Under the pieces are notes generated by a model that did no database searches, was not told the origin of the DNA, and was given only the letters and a program-made list of their open reading frames with translations. A program made the translations under genes and the position numbers. Below, in pieces: positions 50,871 through 61,458 of a stretch of DNA of 64,000 nucleotides. The stretch comes from Shewanella indica (GTDB lineage Bacteria > Pseudomonadota > Gammaproteobacteria > Enterobacterales > Shewanellaceae). Positions within the stretch are counted from its first letter, which is position 1; each line of letters opens with the position of its first letter. The stretch covers positions 124,001 to 188,000 of the forward strand of contig NZ_NIJK01000029.1 of the NCBI RefSeq assembly GCF_002836975.1. Reading direction: 5' to 3'.

Positions 50871-53650
50871 CCGCCGTAAGTTGTGGTCACACTCAAGCGG
50901 CGATCATTCTGAAGATACTCTCGAGCCACGGCTTCCAGGGCTTCACTATCCAGTTGCCCCAGCATTTGCCTGCGCTGATGCCAACTCTGCCAACGGCCCG
51001 GTCGGCTCTGAGCCGTTGCCGCCAGATCCAACCAGAAACCGTTGCTTGCTTTAGTACTATCCGCCCACTGCAACAATGGCTGGCGCGCCCGCTCCAGTAG
51101 ATCGCTATCTATGCCGCCTTGAGCCTTGACTCTGGCCACGACTGCAGCAAAGCCCTGTTCGGCCTCCTTCAGCTTGGCTGCATCTGTGACAGTAAACAGC
51201 CCCAGATAACCGTAACCTGTTGGATGCCAATCGACATCACTGAAGGTATAAGGCGAATATCCGGCGCCGGCTTTTTCCCTGACTTCTTCATTCAACAAAA
51301 TGCCCATCACCTGTTCGAGTAACATCAGTTCGCTGTGACGCCGAACATCCTGCATGTCGGTGGTCGGCCACAGCCAGGCCAATGCCGCCGAGTTCTCGGC
51401 GCCCCGATGGAAAATCTGTCTCTGAGCCGGCACCTTGGGGAATACCGGCCGCTCGAAGACCGACTCCTTGGTCGGGTGCCGCTTGATGGCACCGAATGTC
51501 TCGGCAACCGCTTTTATTCCCTGAGCCTCATCAAAATCACCTACCAGCGCGATTTCCAGCATTCCCTTATCCAGCGCCGATGCCAATACCTTGGCTATTT
51601 CAGAAAAGTCCCGCTGTAATACCTGTTCTTCCCGGCCGTAACCATATCGGGGATCGCCGGGGTGCAGGAGTCCACTCAGACCATCCCAGAAAGCGCTATT
51701 AGGATTGGCGTTGCGGCTCTGACTTTCAGCCTTAACTTGCTGCCGAAAGAGGTTGATGGCTTCTTGGCGCCAGCCCGGGGCGGTTAAAAAGGCAGCCTGT
51801 AACCCCAGCTGAGTTTTGAGTTCAGCGGCGTTGGTATTGGTCACGCCGCCAAAGCCTTCAATACTGACGCCAATATTTGCCGAGATGTTCTGCCCGGCAA
51901 AGATATCCCCCAGCTGTTGCCAGGAGTGCTGCTCCAGCCCACCGTAAACAAAGGCTTGATTGAACAGGGTACCCAAACCTTCTTGGCGCGGAAATGGCAA
52001 ATCACCGAATCCCAATGACAAGCTGATAGCCACATTGTCCTGTTCAAATTCGGTAGGCTTGAGGTTAAGCAGAGTGCCATTGGCAAAACGCAACTGGCGT
52101 ATTCCGGTATCGGGATCCCGTTTATCGGCCACTATCTTCCCGGGTTCACCAAAGCTTTGATAAGCAAACTCGCTGGCTTGTTTAGCCTTATAGGGAGTAA
52201 CCGGCTGCAGCTGACTCTGCTCATATGCCGCCAAGAGTTGTGTTTCTACCGCGGTTGGCGCCTTGGCAGCGGAAAGATAGATACCGGGTTGTCCCTGCCA
52301 GAGTTCGGCCAGTGTCTGTTGGATAAGCGCCGGGGTAATTTGCGGCGCCAAGGCCTCAAAAATAGCCAGCTCATCTGCTGGTTCTATCAGTATCATGGCT
52401 TTGGCATCCATTGATACCAAAGCCTCCGCCATATTCAGGCTGTGAATGGTGTTACTGCCGGCCAGAGTGAGTTGATATTGCCTATGCTGACGCCTGAGCG
52501 CCTGCTGCAACTCTTCGTTGCTGAAGCCATATTGCAGGGTCTGACGTATGGTCTGCTCCAACAGAGCCACAGCTTGCGGCCAGTTGTCTTCCTGGGTCTC
52601 CAGAGCCAATTCCACCCTTACCGCTGTGCCAAACTCTTCACCTAACTCAACAGAAGCATGGCTCATACCTTCCTCGGCAAACAGGTGTGGCAGCAACCTC
52701 TGATAAAGCATACTCCCCAGCAGCGACTCAAGCATCTGCTGTTGACGCTTTTCAATACTGTCAGGCTTTGGTGTTCTGGGCGTCAGCACCCCAAGAGAGA
52801 CTTGAGTCGGCAAACTGGGGTCGAAGAAAGTGTCTGCCTGAGGCTGCTTTCTGACTACAGGCGGAGAAAGCTTCACCTGTGCCGGGGCAACCGCCTGAGG
52901 GTGCGGCTTCCAATCGGCGAACAACTGCTTGATTTGGGCTTCAGTACGGACAATGTCCAGGTCGCCTACCAGGATCAGCGTTGTCCGCTCCGGGGTATAG
53001 AAACGTTGGTACAAAGATCGCAACTTGGCGACATCTGCCGCCTTGATGATATCTGCTTCGCCAATAGGGAAACGCTTTGATAGTAGGTTGGAGGGATACC
53101 AGAAACGCAGTTGGTTACGATAATTTTCAAGCTCAGCCGACTGACGTTCTTTAAGCTCGGCCAGCACCACGGCTTTTTCCTGTTCAAGCGCCTTGGGATC
53201 CAGAGTGAGCCTGTCGGCAATTTCCCGCATCAACATCAGCCCGGTATCCAGCTTTAGCTCATTCCCTTGAGTGATGTTGAACTTATAGACTGTCTCGGTA
53301 AAGTCAGTCACGGCATTGGTATCGGCCCCAAAACTCAAACCAAGACGCTGCAACCTTGGGATCATATCCCCTTCCGGGATAGCGACGGAGCCTTTAAATG
53401 CCATATGCTCCAGCAGGTGCATTAGCCCCTGCTCATTTTCCGCCTCATTCAGTGAGCCGGAAGCGATCCGCATCCGCATCACTATGGCATTCGCCGGAGT
53501 CTTGTTATCCACCAATTGATATTTAAGACCGTTATCCAGTTGGCCCTGGTGTACGCGGGGGCTAAGGCTTAGCCCATCGGCCTTGGCAATGAAACAGAGC
53601 AGCAGCAATAAGCTGCCAAGCCAGACTCTGAGAAACAGAATTTTTGGCAT
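50867..53650 (-). CDS. Exported M16-family zinc peptidase (two tandem halves)
   Basis: A 927-residue periplasmic pitrilysin-type peptidase. Signal peptide PKILFLRVWLGSLLLLLCFIAKA; first M16 domain with inverted zinc motif HLLEH in GLMHLLEHMAFKG and the distal Glu in QEKAVVLAELKER; two further non-catalytic M16 domains (about 480-920, FGDLPFPRQEGLGTLFNQAF) complete the clamshell. It degrades short peptides or misfolded fragments. Start ATG 53650; TTG at 53656 is unlikely. Its stop overlaps the end of the convergent kinase gene by four bases. It lies directly after the metzincin gene on the same strand, 120 bp apart. Confidence 0.92.
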   Translation of the reverse strand: MPKILFLRVWLGSLLLLLCFIAKADGLSLSPRVHQGQLDNGLKYQLVDNKTPANAIVMRMRIASGSLNEAENEQGLMHLLEHMAFKGSVAIPEGDMIPRLQRLGLSFGADTNAVTDFTETVYKFNITQGNELKLDTGLMLMREIADRLTLDPKALEQEKAVVLAELKERQSAELENYRNQLRFWYPSNLLSKRFPIGEADIIKAADVAKLRSLYQRFYTPERTTLILVGDLDIVRTEAQIKQLFADWKPHPQAVAPAQVKLSPPVVRKQPQADTFFDPSLPTQVSLGVLTPRTPKPDSIEKRQQQMLESLLGSMLYQRLLPHLFAEEGMSHASVELGEEFGTAVRVELALETQEDNWPQAVALLEQTIRQTLQYGFSNEELQQALRRQHRQYQLTLAGSNTIHSLNMAEALVSMDAKAMILIEPADELAIFEALAPQITPALIQQTLAELWQGQPGIYLSAAKAPTAVETQLLAAYEQSQLQPVTPYKAKQASEFAYQSFGEPGKIVADKRDPDTGIRQLRFANGTLLNLKPTEFEQDNVAISLSLGFGDLPFPRQEGLGTLFNQAFVYGGLEQHSWQQLGDIFAGQNISANIGVSIEGFGGVTNTNAAELKTQLGLQAAFLTAPGWRQEAINLFRQQVKAESQSRNANPNSAFWDGLSGLLHPGDPRYGYGREEQVLQRDFSEIAKVLASALDKGMLEIALVGDFDEAQGIKAVAETFGAIKRHPTKESVFERPVFPKVPAQRQIFHRGAENSAALAWLWPTTDMQDVRRHSELMLLEQVMGILLNEEVREKAGAGYSPYTFSDVDWHPTGYGYLGLFTVTDAAKLKEAEQGFAAVVARVKAQGGIDSDLLERARQPLLQWADSTKASNGFWLDLAATAQSRPGRWQSWHQRRQMLGQLDSEALEAVAREYLQNDRRLSVTTTYGG

Positions 53651-53770
53651 AACCAATTCCCTAAAAAAACAGAGGCTCGGTGCAAAATGGGCCCGAACCT
53701 CTGGAACATGAAAGATGCCAATATAAGGTAATAAAATAATTATGTCACATAATCAATACCTTACGACGTA

Positions 53771-56176
53771 CTAAATCGGCGAGCCCGGTGGCATTTCCGC
53801 AGGTTTATTGATCGCTCTAACCCCGGCTTGTTTCAGTGCCTGCTCAAGCACAGCTTGCAGTTGTCCATAGTGGGCCGCCTTGTAACCTGAACTTCTTTTT
53901 TCCTTTCTGGGCAACTGCTTAAGCAGATAATCCAGCTTCATTCTCAATATGGCTTTAACTTCCGGACTACTGGCGTCACTCTCGAAACTCTGCAACATGC
54001 CATCCAAAACCACAGCATTGACCCGCATCGCAATACTGGTCTGATCTCCCGAAGGCAGAGATTTCAGCAGTGTCTTAGCCAGCAATCTATCCAGCAAATC
54101 CTCTACCGACAGCTGCTCTGTGTCCCTGGTAAAGGCCTGATCCACTCGGTTGAGCCGCTCAGGGTTCAACAGCGTCGACACTGTATGGCGACTGAGCACT
54201 TCTGCCATGCTCAGCTGATCCACGGCAACCCCAAGAGATGAGGCAAAACTCTCGCGGCTGCGGTAATAGTTACCGGCCTTGGGCACCAGTTGCTCCAGAA
54301 GCTCAGTTGGCAGATACAGTTCTCTGGGATCCAGAGTCGCCAGCACAGTCTCCAATGCCCGCTTCTGCAATTCCGGCGCAATATAATGCCAACTACCGCT
54401 ATTGGCATCTGCCAGGTAATTGTAATCAATACCGCCAACAAACTTAGCTGCGGCGCTGATCTGATAACGATTCAACAGATAGATGGGCACAAGGGCATCA
54501 CTGAGTTCGCCCAAGGGTTGCTCCGGCAACAGCGCCTTGGCGGAGAATGTCTCAAGCGCCTGGCGCCTGACCAGCTGCATTCTGGCCAACTCCTTGACCG
54601 GATCCTCGCCTCTGTCCCAAAGACTGGCATAAGCATGGGCGGCTGAAGCCGCTCGCGAGTCACCCTCGCCTATGTATCTCAGCCCCTGTTGCTGCACCTC
54701 TTTGAGCAGCGATTTGAGCGCGGTCTGGGTTTGGGGCTCATCACCAAAGTCACCATAACCGTACTTGATGGCAAACTTATCCCAGGCGCCCAAGCCTTCG
54801 GCGTAAGGCTGGCTGATGTCCACCCGTTTGCCGTCGAGGCGTACATAGGGATGGGGGTAATCCATCACAGAGGCGTTGTTATTGGTGGAGGCGGCAAAGT
54901 TATGATCCAGCCCCAGGGTGTGACCGATTTCATGAGCCGATAACTGGCGAATACGCGCCAGAGATAAGGCCATGGCGGCTGCATCGGCCGCTTGTCTGTC
55001 TTCCCACCCGGCAGTGAGACCACGGGCAATCAGGTGATCCTGGCGCACCCGCAGACTCCCCAGAGTGACCTGGCCCTTGATGATTTCACCGCTGCGGGGA
55101 TCTGTCACCGCCGCGCCGTAGGACCAGCCACGACTGGCCCTGTGTACCCACTGGATCACGTTGTAGCGCACATCCTGAGGGTCGGCACCTTCCGGCAATA
55201 GCTCCAACTTGAAACCATTTATAAACCCCGCCTCATTAAAAGCCTGCTCCCACCAGCGACCGCCTTCGAGCAAGGCACCACGAATCGGCTCTGGTACACC
55301 GGGATCCAGATAATAGGTAATGGGTTCAACCACTTCGCTTGGCTCGGGGCCGGGATTGACCTTCTGCAGCCGGTGGCGCAGCAAGAAGCGCTGGTTGATA
55401 TCCTGATCTATGGCGGTGGCATAATCCTTGTACTCATCAGACAGATAACCACTCATGGGATGATAACGGCGCGCCTGATAACCCGGCTCGGGCAAGGCGA
55501 TAAAGGAGTAGCGTAGTCTCAGAGACAGTGCCTGACCATCCGGAGTCACCTCGGCGACTCTGGCGCCGGCCTTATCACTGGCAAAGGTCAGCTGCACATC
55601 CACATCCGAATTACGCTCGAACGACTTGACCGAGGTTGGCAACACCACTGAGCGGCTGGTGTCCAGACGATAATGCCCTTGGCCCCTGGCCGCCAACTGT
55701 TGGCTGATGCCGTGCAGGTCCTGCAACATCAAGTCATTGACCGGCACCAGCAGACGTTTTCCCGGCAGGAGTTTGCCGCGCCAGAGCACAGATTCGGCAA
55801 AAGCTTCATGCACGGCTCTTTGCTCGGCTTGGTCATCGGTATCGGCGCGAAAACGGGTGTTGAGCTGTTTGAGCAGAATATAGGGCCCCTGGCGTTCAAA
55901 TTGCACCATGCGGGTATATCCCAGTTGCCCCCGGTCGAGCCCTATGTCGTTAGAGCCAACGCCGTGGGGCAAGCTGGAGAGCAGCAACATAGGCTGGTTG
56001 AGTCTGCTCGGTTCCAGATACAGCTGCCCGGCCTTGGCATCATAAAAGAGATTGATAAAACCTTCGGCCTGAGTGCTTTCGCTGATGACGTCGGCGGCCT
56101 CCCTCTCCTGTGCCGCCTGCGCCAATCCGGGTACCGCGATCAGCGCCAACAACAAGGTCCAACTTTGAGGTTTCAT
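53771..56176 (-). CDS. Exported zinc-dependent metallopeptidase (metzincin, DUF5117/DUF4953 type)
   Basis: An 801-residue exported protein. Signal peptide KPQSWTLLLALIAVPGLAQA; N-terminal beta-rich DUF5117-like region (about 35-240); catalytic domain with HEIGHTLGLDHNF (zinc site) and the Met-turn-like SVMDYPHPY; C-terminal helical domain (about 480-790). Similar proteins in marine bacteria and Bacteroidetes are described as large zinc-dependent peptidases with unknown substrates. It precedes the M16 peptidase on the same strand and may act with it in peptide breakdown outside the cytoplasm. Confidence 0.9.
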   Translation of the reverse strand: MKPQSWTLLLALIAVPGLAQAAQEREAADVISESTQAEGFINLFYDAKAGQLYLEPSRLNQPMLLLSSLPHGVGSNDIGLDRGQLGYTRMVQFERQGPYILLKQLNTRFRADTDDQAEQRAVHEAFAESVLWRGKLLPGKRLLVPVNDLMLQDLHGISQQLAARGQGHYRLDTSRSVVLPTSVKSFERNSDVDVQLTFASDKAGARVAEVTPDGQALSLRLRYSFIALPEPGYQARRYHPMSGYLSDEYKDYATAIDQDINQRFLLRHRLQKVNPGPEPSEVVEPITYYLDPGVPEPIRGALLEGGRWWEQAFNEAGFINGFKLELLPEGADPQDVRYNVIQWVHRASRGWSYGAAVTDPRSGEIIKGQVTLGSLRVRQDHLIARGLTAGWEDRQAADAAAMALSLARIRQLSAHEIGHTLGLDHNFAASTNNNASVMDYPHPYVRLDGKRVDISQPYAEGLGAWDKFAIKYGYGDFGDEPQTQTALKSLLKEVQQQGLRYIGEGDSRAASAAHAYASLWDRGEDPVKELARMQLVRRQALETFSAKALLPEQPLGELSDALVPIYLLNRYQISAAAKFVGGIDYNYLADANSGSWHYIAPELQKRALETVLATLDPRELYLPTELLEQLVPKAGNYYRSRESFASSLGVAVDQLSMAEVLSRHTVSTLLNPERLNRVDQAFTRDTEQLSVEDLLDRLLAKTLLKSLPSGDQTSIAMRVNAVVLDGMLQSFESDASSPEVKAILRMKLDYLLKQLPRKEKRSSGYKAAHYGQLQAVLEQALKQAGVRAINKPAEMPPGSPI

Positions 56177-56236
56177 CCCATCTCCTGATTGTTATCTGTA
56201 AGTTGCCATTCAAGTTAAGGGATCGGCCGGTTTATC

Positions 56237-59200
56237 TCAAGTCCTGCCCACCCATTCACTCAAGGTATCAAAGAGTTCATTGAGCATAATGGGCTTGGTG
56301 ATATGAGCGTTCATTCCCGCCGCCAGACTCTTCTCACGATCGCCAGACATGGCATGGGCCGTCATGGCGATAATCGGCAGCGTCTCCCTGTCGTATTTTT
56401 TGCGCAATTCCCGGGTCGCCGTCAGACCATCCATCACAGGCATCTGAATATCCATCAATACCGCGTCATATTGACGCTGCTCCACCATCTCAAGGGCAAT
56501 CTGGCCATTGTCGGCCAAATCTACCTCATAGCCGGCGCTGCGCAGCAGTTCGGAGGCTACCTGCTGGTTAATCAGATTATCTTCCACCAGCAGCACCAAG
56601 CCTTTGTGACCACCACTCTGATTGTCAGTAATTTCAGCCACAGTCGCCGGGTGAGGTTTCTCGGCAAAGGCTGAGATTATCTCATCAAACAGAGTCGAGG
56701 CCTTGAAGGGTTTTTGCAACAGCGCAAACACATTGGCATCTTCCACTTCCTGGGCCAATGGACCGGCGGCATAGGCCGTCATCATAATCACCACGGGGCG
56801 CTTGCTTATTCTGCCATCGGCCACCATTTCATCCAGGGTACGGATCACCTCGCGGCCATCCATTTCCGGCATCATCCAGTCGATTAGCAGTAGGTCGGTT
56901 TCCTGTTTTTCCAGCTTATAAAGGGCTTCGGCACCGCTGGCAGCCGTGTCCACCTCGAAGTGGAAGTCGCGCATCAGGGTCGAATATATCTGTAGCGCCG
57001 TGGGGTTATCGTCCACCACCAGCGCCCGCAGGCTGTTGAGCTGTTCCGGCATCACCAGAGGTTCAATCTTGGCCTCTTCGGCGATCTCAAAGCTAATGGT
57101 AAAGCTGAATACACTGCCGACACCCGGCTCACTCTGCACCTGCATCTTGCCGCCCATCATGGACACCAGATGCTTACTGATGGACAAGCCAAGGCCTGTG
57201 CCGCCATATTTACGGGTGGTGGAGCCATCTGCCTGGGCAAAGGCATCAAACAGTATCTCCTGCTGCTCCTTGCTGATCCCTATGCCAGTGTCCCGAACCC
57301 AGAATTTGAGGGTGATGCGATGATCGCGTTCGCCGACATCTTCACAACCGAGTTCAATCTCCCCTTCGGAGGTAAACTTAACCGCATTGGACAGCAGATT
57401 CACCAGCACCTGACCAAGACGCAAAGGATCGCCCTTGAGCATAAGCCCGGCGGTCACAGGGGCATACAGCAACAGCTCGACTCCTTTCTCCTGCGCCTTG
57501 AGCGAGTTGATATCCAGGGCGTGCTCCAACACCTTATCCAACGGGAAGGAGACCCGCTCCAGCTCCAGCTTTCCGGCTTCAATCTTTGAGAAGTCGAGAA
57601 TGTCATTGATGATCCGCAGCAATGATTGGGCCGAGAAACCGGCCTTCTCCAGATAATCTTTCTGCTGCGCCGTCAGGTTGGTGCGCTGCGCCAGTTGCAG
57701 CATACCTATGATGGCATTCATCGGCGTGCGGATCTCATGACTCATATTGGCCAGGAATTCACTCTTGTAAAGATTGGCCAGTTCGGCATCTTTCTTGGCC
57801 TCCAGCAAGGCCACTTCGTTGCTCTTGCTGCGGGTAATGTCCTTGTGGGTACCCAGCATACGCCTGGGCTCATTGTTGGTGGTAAATTCCACCACCCGAC
57901 CACGGGACAGCACCCAGTGATACTGACCACTCTTGCCGCGCATTCGGAACTCTATCTCATAGGCGCCTATGGGATCGGCCAGATACTGCTCGCGATACTC
58001 TTCAACCCGGATCCTGTCGTCCGGATGGATCAGCTCGTCTATGGTCGACAGCAACGCCGGAAACTCATTGGTCTTGTAGCCCAGCATGGTGTAGTAGGCA
58101 GGATTGCAGATGATCTGCTCCGAATCCAGATACCAGTCCCACAGGCCATCTTCCACCGCGTCCATCGCCAGGTGATAACGTTCTTCCGACAATCGCAACT
58201 GCTCGGCTGCTTCATATTCGCGGGTCACATCACGCCAAACTGCAATCAAGCCCAGCATCTCACCGCGGCGGTTATAAAACGGCAGCTTGAGGGTATCGAG
58301 CAGCACGGGCTTGCCCGCCAGTTCAACCTTTTCCTGATAGCGCAGTGGCGCCCTGTCCTTGAGTACCTGTTCATCCTCGGCGCGAATTCTGGCGGCCTGC
58401 TCCGGGGTGGTCAAAGTGTCTGAATTCAGGCCGATCATCTCGGCCTCGGTATAGCCAAGTACCCGCTCGGCCGACTTGTTGCAGCCGAGGTACTTACCTT
58501 CTTTATCTTTGAAGACAATGGCTTCAGGAATGGAGTCCAGCAAAGAGCGCAGCAGGGCGTATTCCCGCTCCCGCTTTTCTGTGGTTTCCTTCAGCCGTTC
58601 GGTGCGCCGGGCCACCAGTTTATCCAGACGCTTGTTCTGCTCTGCCAGGTGACGGGTATATTGCTGGTTTTCTTCAAAAATGCGGCTGACCAACTGGAAC
58701 CAGGGCTCCCAGCCCTGGGTAATCTTCGCCGGCGGCCGGATCGGCTCACGGGAACAGTCTTCCAGGTGTGACAGTAGGCGCGAGGCCGGACTGACGAAAG
58801 AGCGGCGAGTCTGCCAGTGCACTATGGTCACCAGTACGGACAGCGCCAGTACCACCAAAATAAAGCTCAGCTGCAGCTTCTCAAACGAGTCCAGAAACAG
58901 ATCATCGACATCCTGCAGATAAAGCAGGCGCCAGGGGGCGTTGTGCAGCGCCACCGAGTGGATGTAATAGCCATTGCGGATCATCCCTTCATGGGCATCG
59001 AACAGTTCAGACTCAGGCAGAGAATGCAGCTCGGATGGGATCCGCTGACTGATGTGGTAGACCCGGTTGATGCTGGAGGTATCAAAATCGCTGTGGGAGA
59101 GAATATTATTGCCCTGATCCAGCAAAATCACAGTGCCCGGCATCTTGAAATAGAGACGTATCTGTTTGGCGAGCGATGCCAGTGTCATATCCAGATTGAT

Positions 59201-59929
59201 AGAACCGATAAACTCATCTTCGAGATAGATGGGCACCCCAAGGGTAGTCAACAGACCATTGCCGGCCGAGTCCACATAGGCCTCACTCCAGAACACACTG
59301 CGCTGGGGGTTCATCGCCGGTGTCGCCAGTTGAAACTGTTTCTTGTTCAGCAGTTCATCGCGAAAACGCTGCTCATCCGAAGGCCAGGGGTAGTAAGACA
59401 TCATCCGCCGCTTGGACAGATAATAGATGGCCGAAGCCTTGGGCGCGGCCTCCTTGGCGACCGGGAACGACAACGACAGCTCAAACAGCATCTCCAGTTC
59501 CTGATAGAACTTGTCGCTACGGCCATCGAGACTACCCGAGCCGGTTATCCGCCCCATGTTGGTGAAGGGTTCGCCACTCCTGGCGTAATTGGGCTCCAGG
59601 GTAAAAAACTGACCACTTTCGTTAAATTTTTCGTACTGGGGCAGCCTGTCCTTGCGTACCTGTTCGGCCAGGCGCAAGTGGTCCACTGCCACATTACGCA
59701 GGCTCTTGACCGCACGGATACTGGATTCCAGCAACAGGTCAATCTGCATCACATGGCGGTCGACCTGTTCTTCCCTGAGCTCCATCTGTTGGGTCTTCTG
59801 GCGCTCAAAAAACACCCAAGCCGTGAGCAACGCCAGTACAATCACCCCCATATAGGTGTAAAACACTGCACGGTTGTAATTTTTCTGGATCGGAGATTTC
59901 AGCTGCAGATCCGGCTCACTCAATTTCAT
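56237..59929 (-). CDS. Hybrid sensor histidine kinase with two receiver domains
   Basis: A 1230-residue membrane kinase. One helix near the N-terminus (about 22-42) and another (about 350-370) flank a large periplasmic dCACHE-like sensor (about 45-345); two PAS/PAC domains follow (about 460-580 and 585-710); then HisKA with NMSHEIRTPMNAIIGML, the HATPase domain with NLLSNAVKFTSEGE and GTGLGLSISKHLV, and two receivers, ALVVDDNPTALQIY...LIDWMMPEMDG and VLLVEDNLINQQV...LMDIQMPVMDG with intact phospho-Asp. No Hpt domain, so a separate Hpt protein is needed. No response regulator or Hpt gene is adjacent. Confidence 0.93.
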   Translation of the reverse strand: MKLSEPDLQLKSPIQKNYNRAVFYTYMGVIVLALLTAWVFFERQKTQQMELREEQVDRHVMQIDLLLESSIRAVKSLRNVAVDHLRLAEQVRKDRLPQYEKFNESGQFFTLEPNYARSGEPFTNMGRITGSGSLDGRSDKFYQELEMLFELSLSFPVAKEAAPKASAIYYLSKRRMMSYYPWPSDEQRFRDELLNKKQFQLATPAMNPQRSVFWSEAYVDSAGNGLLTTLGVPIYLEDEFIGSINLDMTLASLAKQIRLYFKMPGTVILLDQGNNILSHSDFDTSSINRVYHISQRIPSELHSLPESELFDAHEGMIRNGYYIHSVALHNAPWRLLYLQDVDDLFLDSFEKLQLSFILVVLALSVLVTIVHWQTRRSFVSPASRLLSHLEDCSREPIRPPAKITQGWEPWFQLVSRIFEENQQYTRHLAEQNKRLDKLVARRTERLKETTEKREREYALLRSLLDSIPEAIVFKDKEGKYLGCNKSAERVLGYTEAEMIGLNSDTLTTPEQAARIRAEDEQVLKDRAPLRYQEKVELAGKPVLLDTLKLPFYNRRGEMLGLIAVWRDVTREYEAAEQLRLSEERYHLAMDAVEDGLWDWYLDSEQIICNPAYYTMLGYKTNEFPALLSTIDELIHPDDRIRVEEYREQYLADPIGAYEIEFRMRGKSGQYHWVLSRGRVVEFTTNNEPRRMLGTHKDITRSKSNEVALLEAKKDAELANLYKSEFLANMSHEIRTPMNAIIGMLQLAQRTNLTAQQKDYLEKAGFSAQSLLRIINDILDFSKIEAGKLELERVSFPLDKVLEHALDINSLKAQEKGVELLLYAPVTAGLMLKGDPLRLGQVLVNLLSNAVKFTSEGEIELGCEDVGERDHRITLKFWVRDTGIGISKEQQEILFDAFAQADGSTTRKYGGTGLGLSISKHLVSMMGGKMQVQSEPGVGSVFSFTISFEIAEEAKIEPLVMPEQLNSLRALVVDDNPTALQIYSTLMRDFHFEVDTAASGAEALYKLEKQETDLLLIDWMMPEMDGREVIRTLDEMVADGRISKRPVVIMMTAYAAGPLAQEVEDANVFALLQKPFKASTLFDEIISAFAEKPHPATVAEITDNQSGGHKGLVLLVEDNLINQQVASELLRSAGYEVDLADNGQIALEMVEQRQYDAVLMDIQMPVMDGLTATRELRKKYDRETLPIIAMTAHAMSGDREKSLAAGMNAHITKPIMLNELFDTLSEWVGRT

Positions 59930-60023
59930 CCATTACCCTTGCATCACGGCCCATCCCCAAGCGGTGGGGAAGAAAGATATCATATACTTAATTTGGCTGC
60001 ATATGCAGTACCCCGCACAAAGC

Positions 60024-60048
60024 AAAGGCCCCGATATGGGGCCTTTTT
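60024..60048. terminator. Terminator downstream of PIN-PhoH gene
   Basis: Perfect 9-bp stem AAAGGCCCC / GGGGCCTTT with GATAT loop. It lies 16 bp past the PIN-PhoH stop on the minus strand; the T-run is better on the plus strand. Confidence 0.75.
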
Positions 60049-60063
60049 CAGTAGCCGGGTTTA

Positions 60064-61458
60064 TCAGAGCTGCTCTTCGGCAAATTCCGCCAACCGTGAG
60101 CGCACAACACCGTTGAGATAAATGTTGGCACTGCCTTCAAAATTTTTAAAGCGTTCAACCATATAGGTTAAACCCGAGGTAACGGCGGTTAGATAGTTGG
60201 AGTCTATCTGCGCCAGGTTGCCACAGCAGATAAGCTTGGTACCTTCTCCCATACGGGTGATCATGGTTTTCAGCTGTGAGGCGGTCAGGTTTTGACACTC
60301 ATCCAGCAATACCACTGAGTTCTGAATCGATCGCCCACGCATGAAGTTGATCGATTTAAATTGGATATTGGCCTTTTCCATTATGTAGTTAAGTGAACCG
60401 CTGGGGTTAACATCATGCTTGTGTAACACCTCCAGAGTATCGGTAATTGCCGCCAGCCAGGGCGCCATTTTCTCCTCTTCCGTGCCCGGCAGGAAGCCTA
60501 TCGACTCGGCAATTTCCGGGGTATTACGGGTGACTATCACCTTGTCGTAGAGATTACGCTCCACCACCAGCTCCAGTGCCGCCGCCATCGCCAGCAAGGT
60601 CTTACCGCACCCTGCGGGGCCAGTGAGAATAACCAGATCGATATCAGGATCCATCAAGGCCTGCAGCGCCATGCCCTGATAGATGTTCTTCGGCCTCACG
60701 CCCCAGGCCTCCATATTCATCAGGCGATCGCGACCGAGATCCAGCACATTGAGACTGGTTTCACTGCGGCCGACCACCCGGCCACAAAACTCGGACTCAT
60801 CGTCCAGTAGATATTGGTTGATATAAAAGAGATCGTCACCCAGGTCCTTGAGCGGCACATCATGCACAGTATGACGACCATGACGCTCGGTGGCCACCTT
60901 GTGCAAATGCTCCCAGAAGTTACCTTCAAATTGATGAAAACCCTTGGACAGAAAACGTATGTCATCGATCAGTTGATCGGTGCGGTAGTCCTCTACCAGG
61001 AGTATCCCGGCGCCCTTGGCCTTGAGACGCATATTAATGTCTTTGGTGACCAGCACCACGGTACGGGGCTCGTATTGATTTTGTAGATGCAGGGCTGTGT
61101 TGATAATGCGGTTGTCGTTGTTGTCGCCGGGCAGCGAGCCTATGGTGAATTCAATCTGATGGTCGGGGAAGATAGCCAGAGTACCTGTGGCATCTGTATG
61201 CCCTTCGCGGCTTGGAAGGGGAACCCCTTTGATTATCTGTTCCGGAGTGGTCTTGCCGCCGAGAATATCTTCCAGCGCCCGAATGGCGACCCTGGCATCG
61301 CGGCTGACATCCCGCTTTCTGTCTTTTATCTGGTCCAATTCCTCCAGTACCGTCATTGGGACCACAACATCATGTTCTTTAAAGGAGTATATCGCTAAGG
61401 GTTCATGTAATAACACATTGGTATCAAGTACAAACAACTTTCTGTCGTCTTGTTCCAT
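60064..61458 (-). CDS. PIN-PhoH (PhoH2-type) ATPase/ribonuclease
   Basis: A 464-residue protein with an N-terminal PIN nuclease domain (KLFVLDTNVLLHEPLAIY, residues about 8-140, with the acidic site VVPMTVLEELDQIKD and VTKDINMRLKA) and a C-terminal PhoH ATPase domain (about 240-464) with Walker A LTGPAGCGKTLLAMAAA, then VTRNTPEIAESIGFLPGT and Walker B SVVLLDECQNLT. PhoH2 proteins unwind and cut RNA. The gene is divergent from rapA. Function in RNA turnover is inferred from family work on PhoH2. Confidence 0.93.
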   Translation of the reverse strand: MEQDDRKLFVLDTNVLLHEPLAIYSFKEHDVVVPMTVLEELDQIKDRKRDVSRDARVAIRALEDILGGKTTPEQIIKGVPLPSREGHTDATGTLAIFPDHQIEFTIGSLPGDNNDNRIINTALHLQNQYEPRTVVLVTKDINMRLKAKGAGILLVEDYRTDQLIDDIRFLSKGFHQFEGNFWEHLHKVATERHGRHTVHDVPLKDLGDDLFYINQYLLDDESEFCGRVVGRSETSLNVLDLGRDRLMNMEAWGVRPKNIYQGMALQALMDPDIDLVILTGPAGCGKTLLAMAAALELVVERNLYDKVIVTRNTPEIAESIGFLPGTEEEKMAPWLAAITDTLEVLHKHDVNPSGSLNYIMEKANIQFKSINFMRGRSIQNSVVLLDECQNLTASQLKTMITRMGEGTKLICCGNLAQIDSNYLTAVTSGLTYMVERFKNFEGSANIYLNGVVRSRLAEFAEEQL

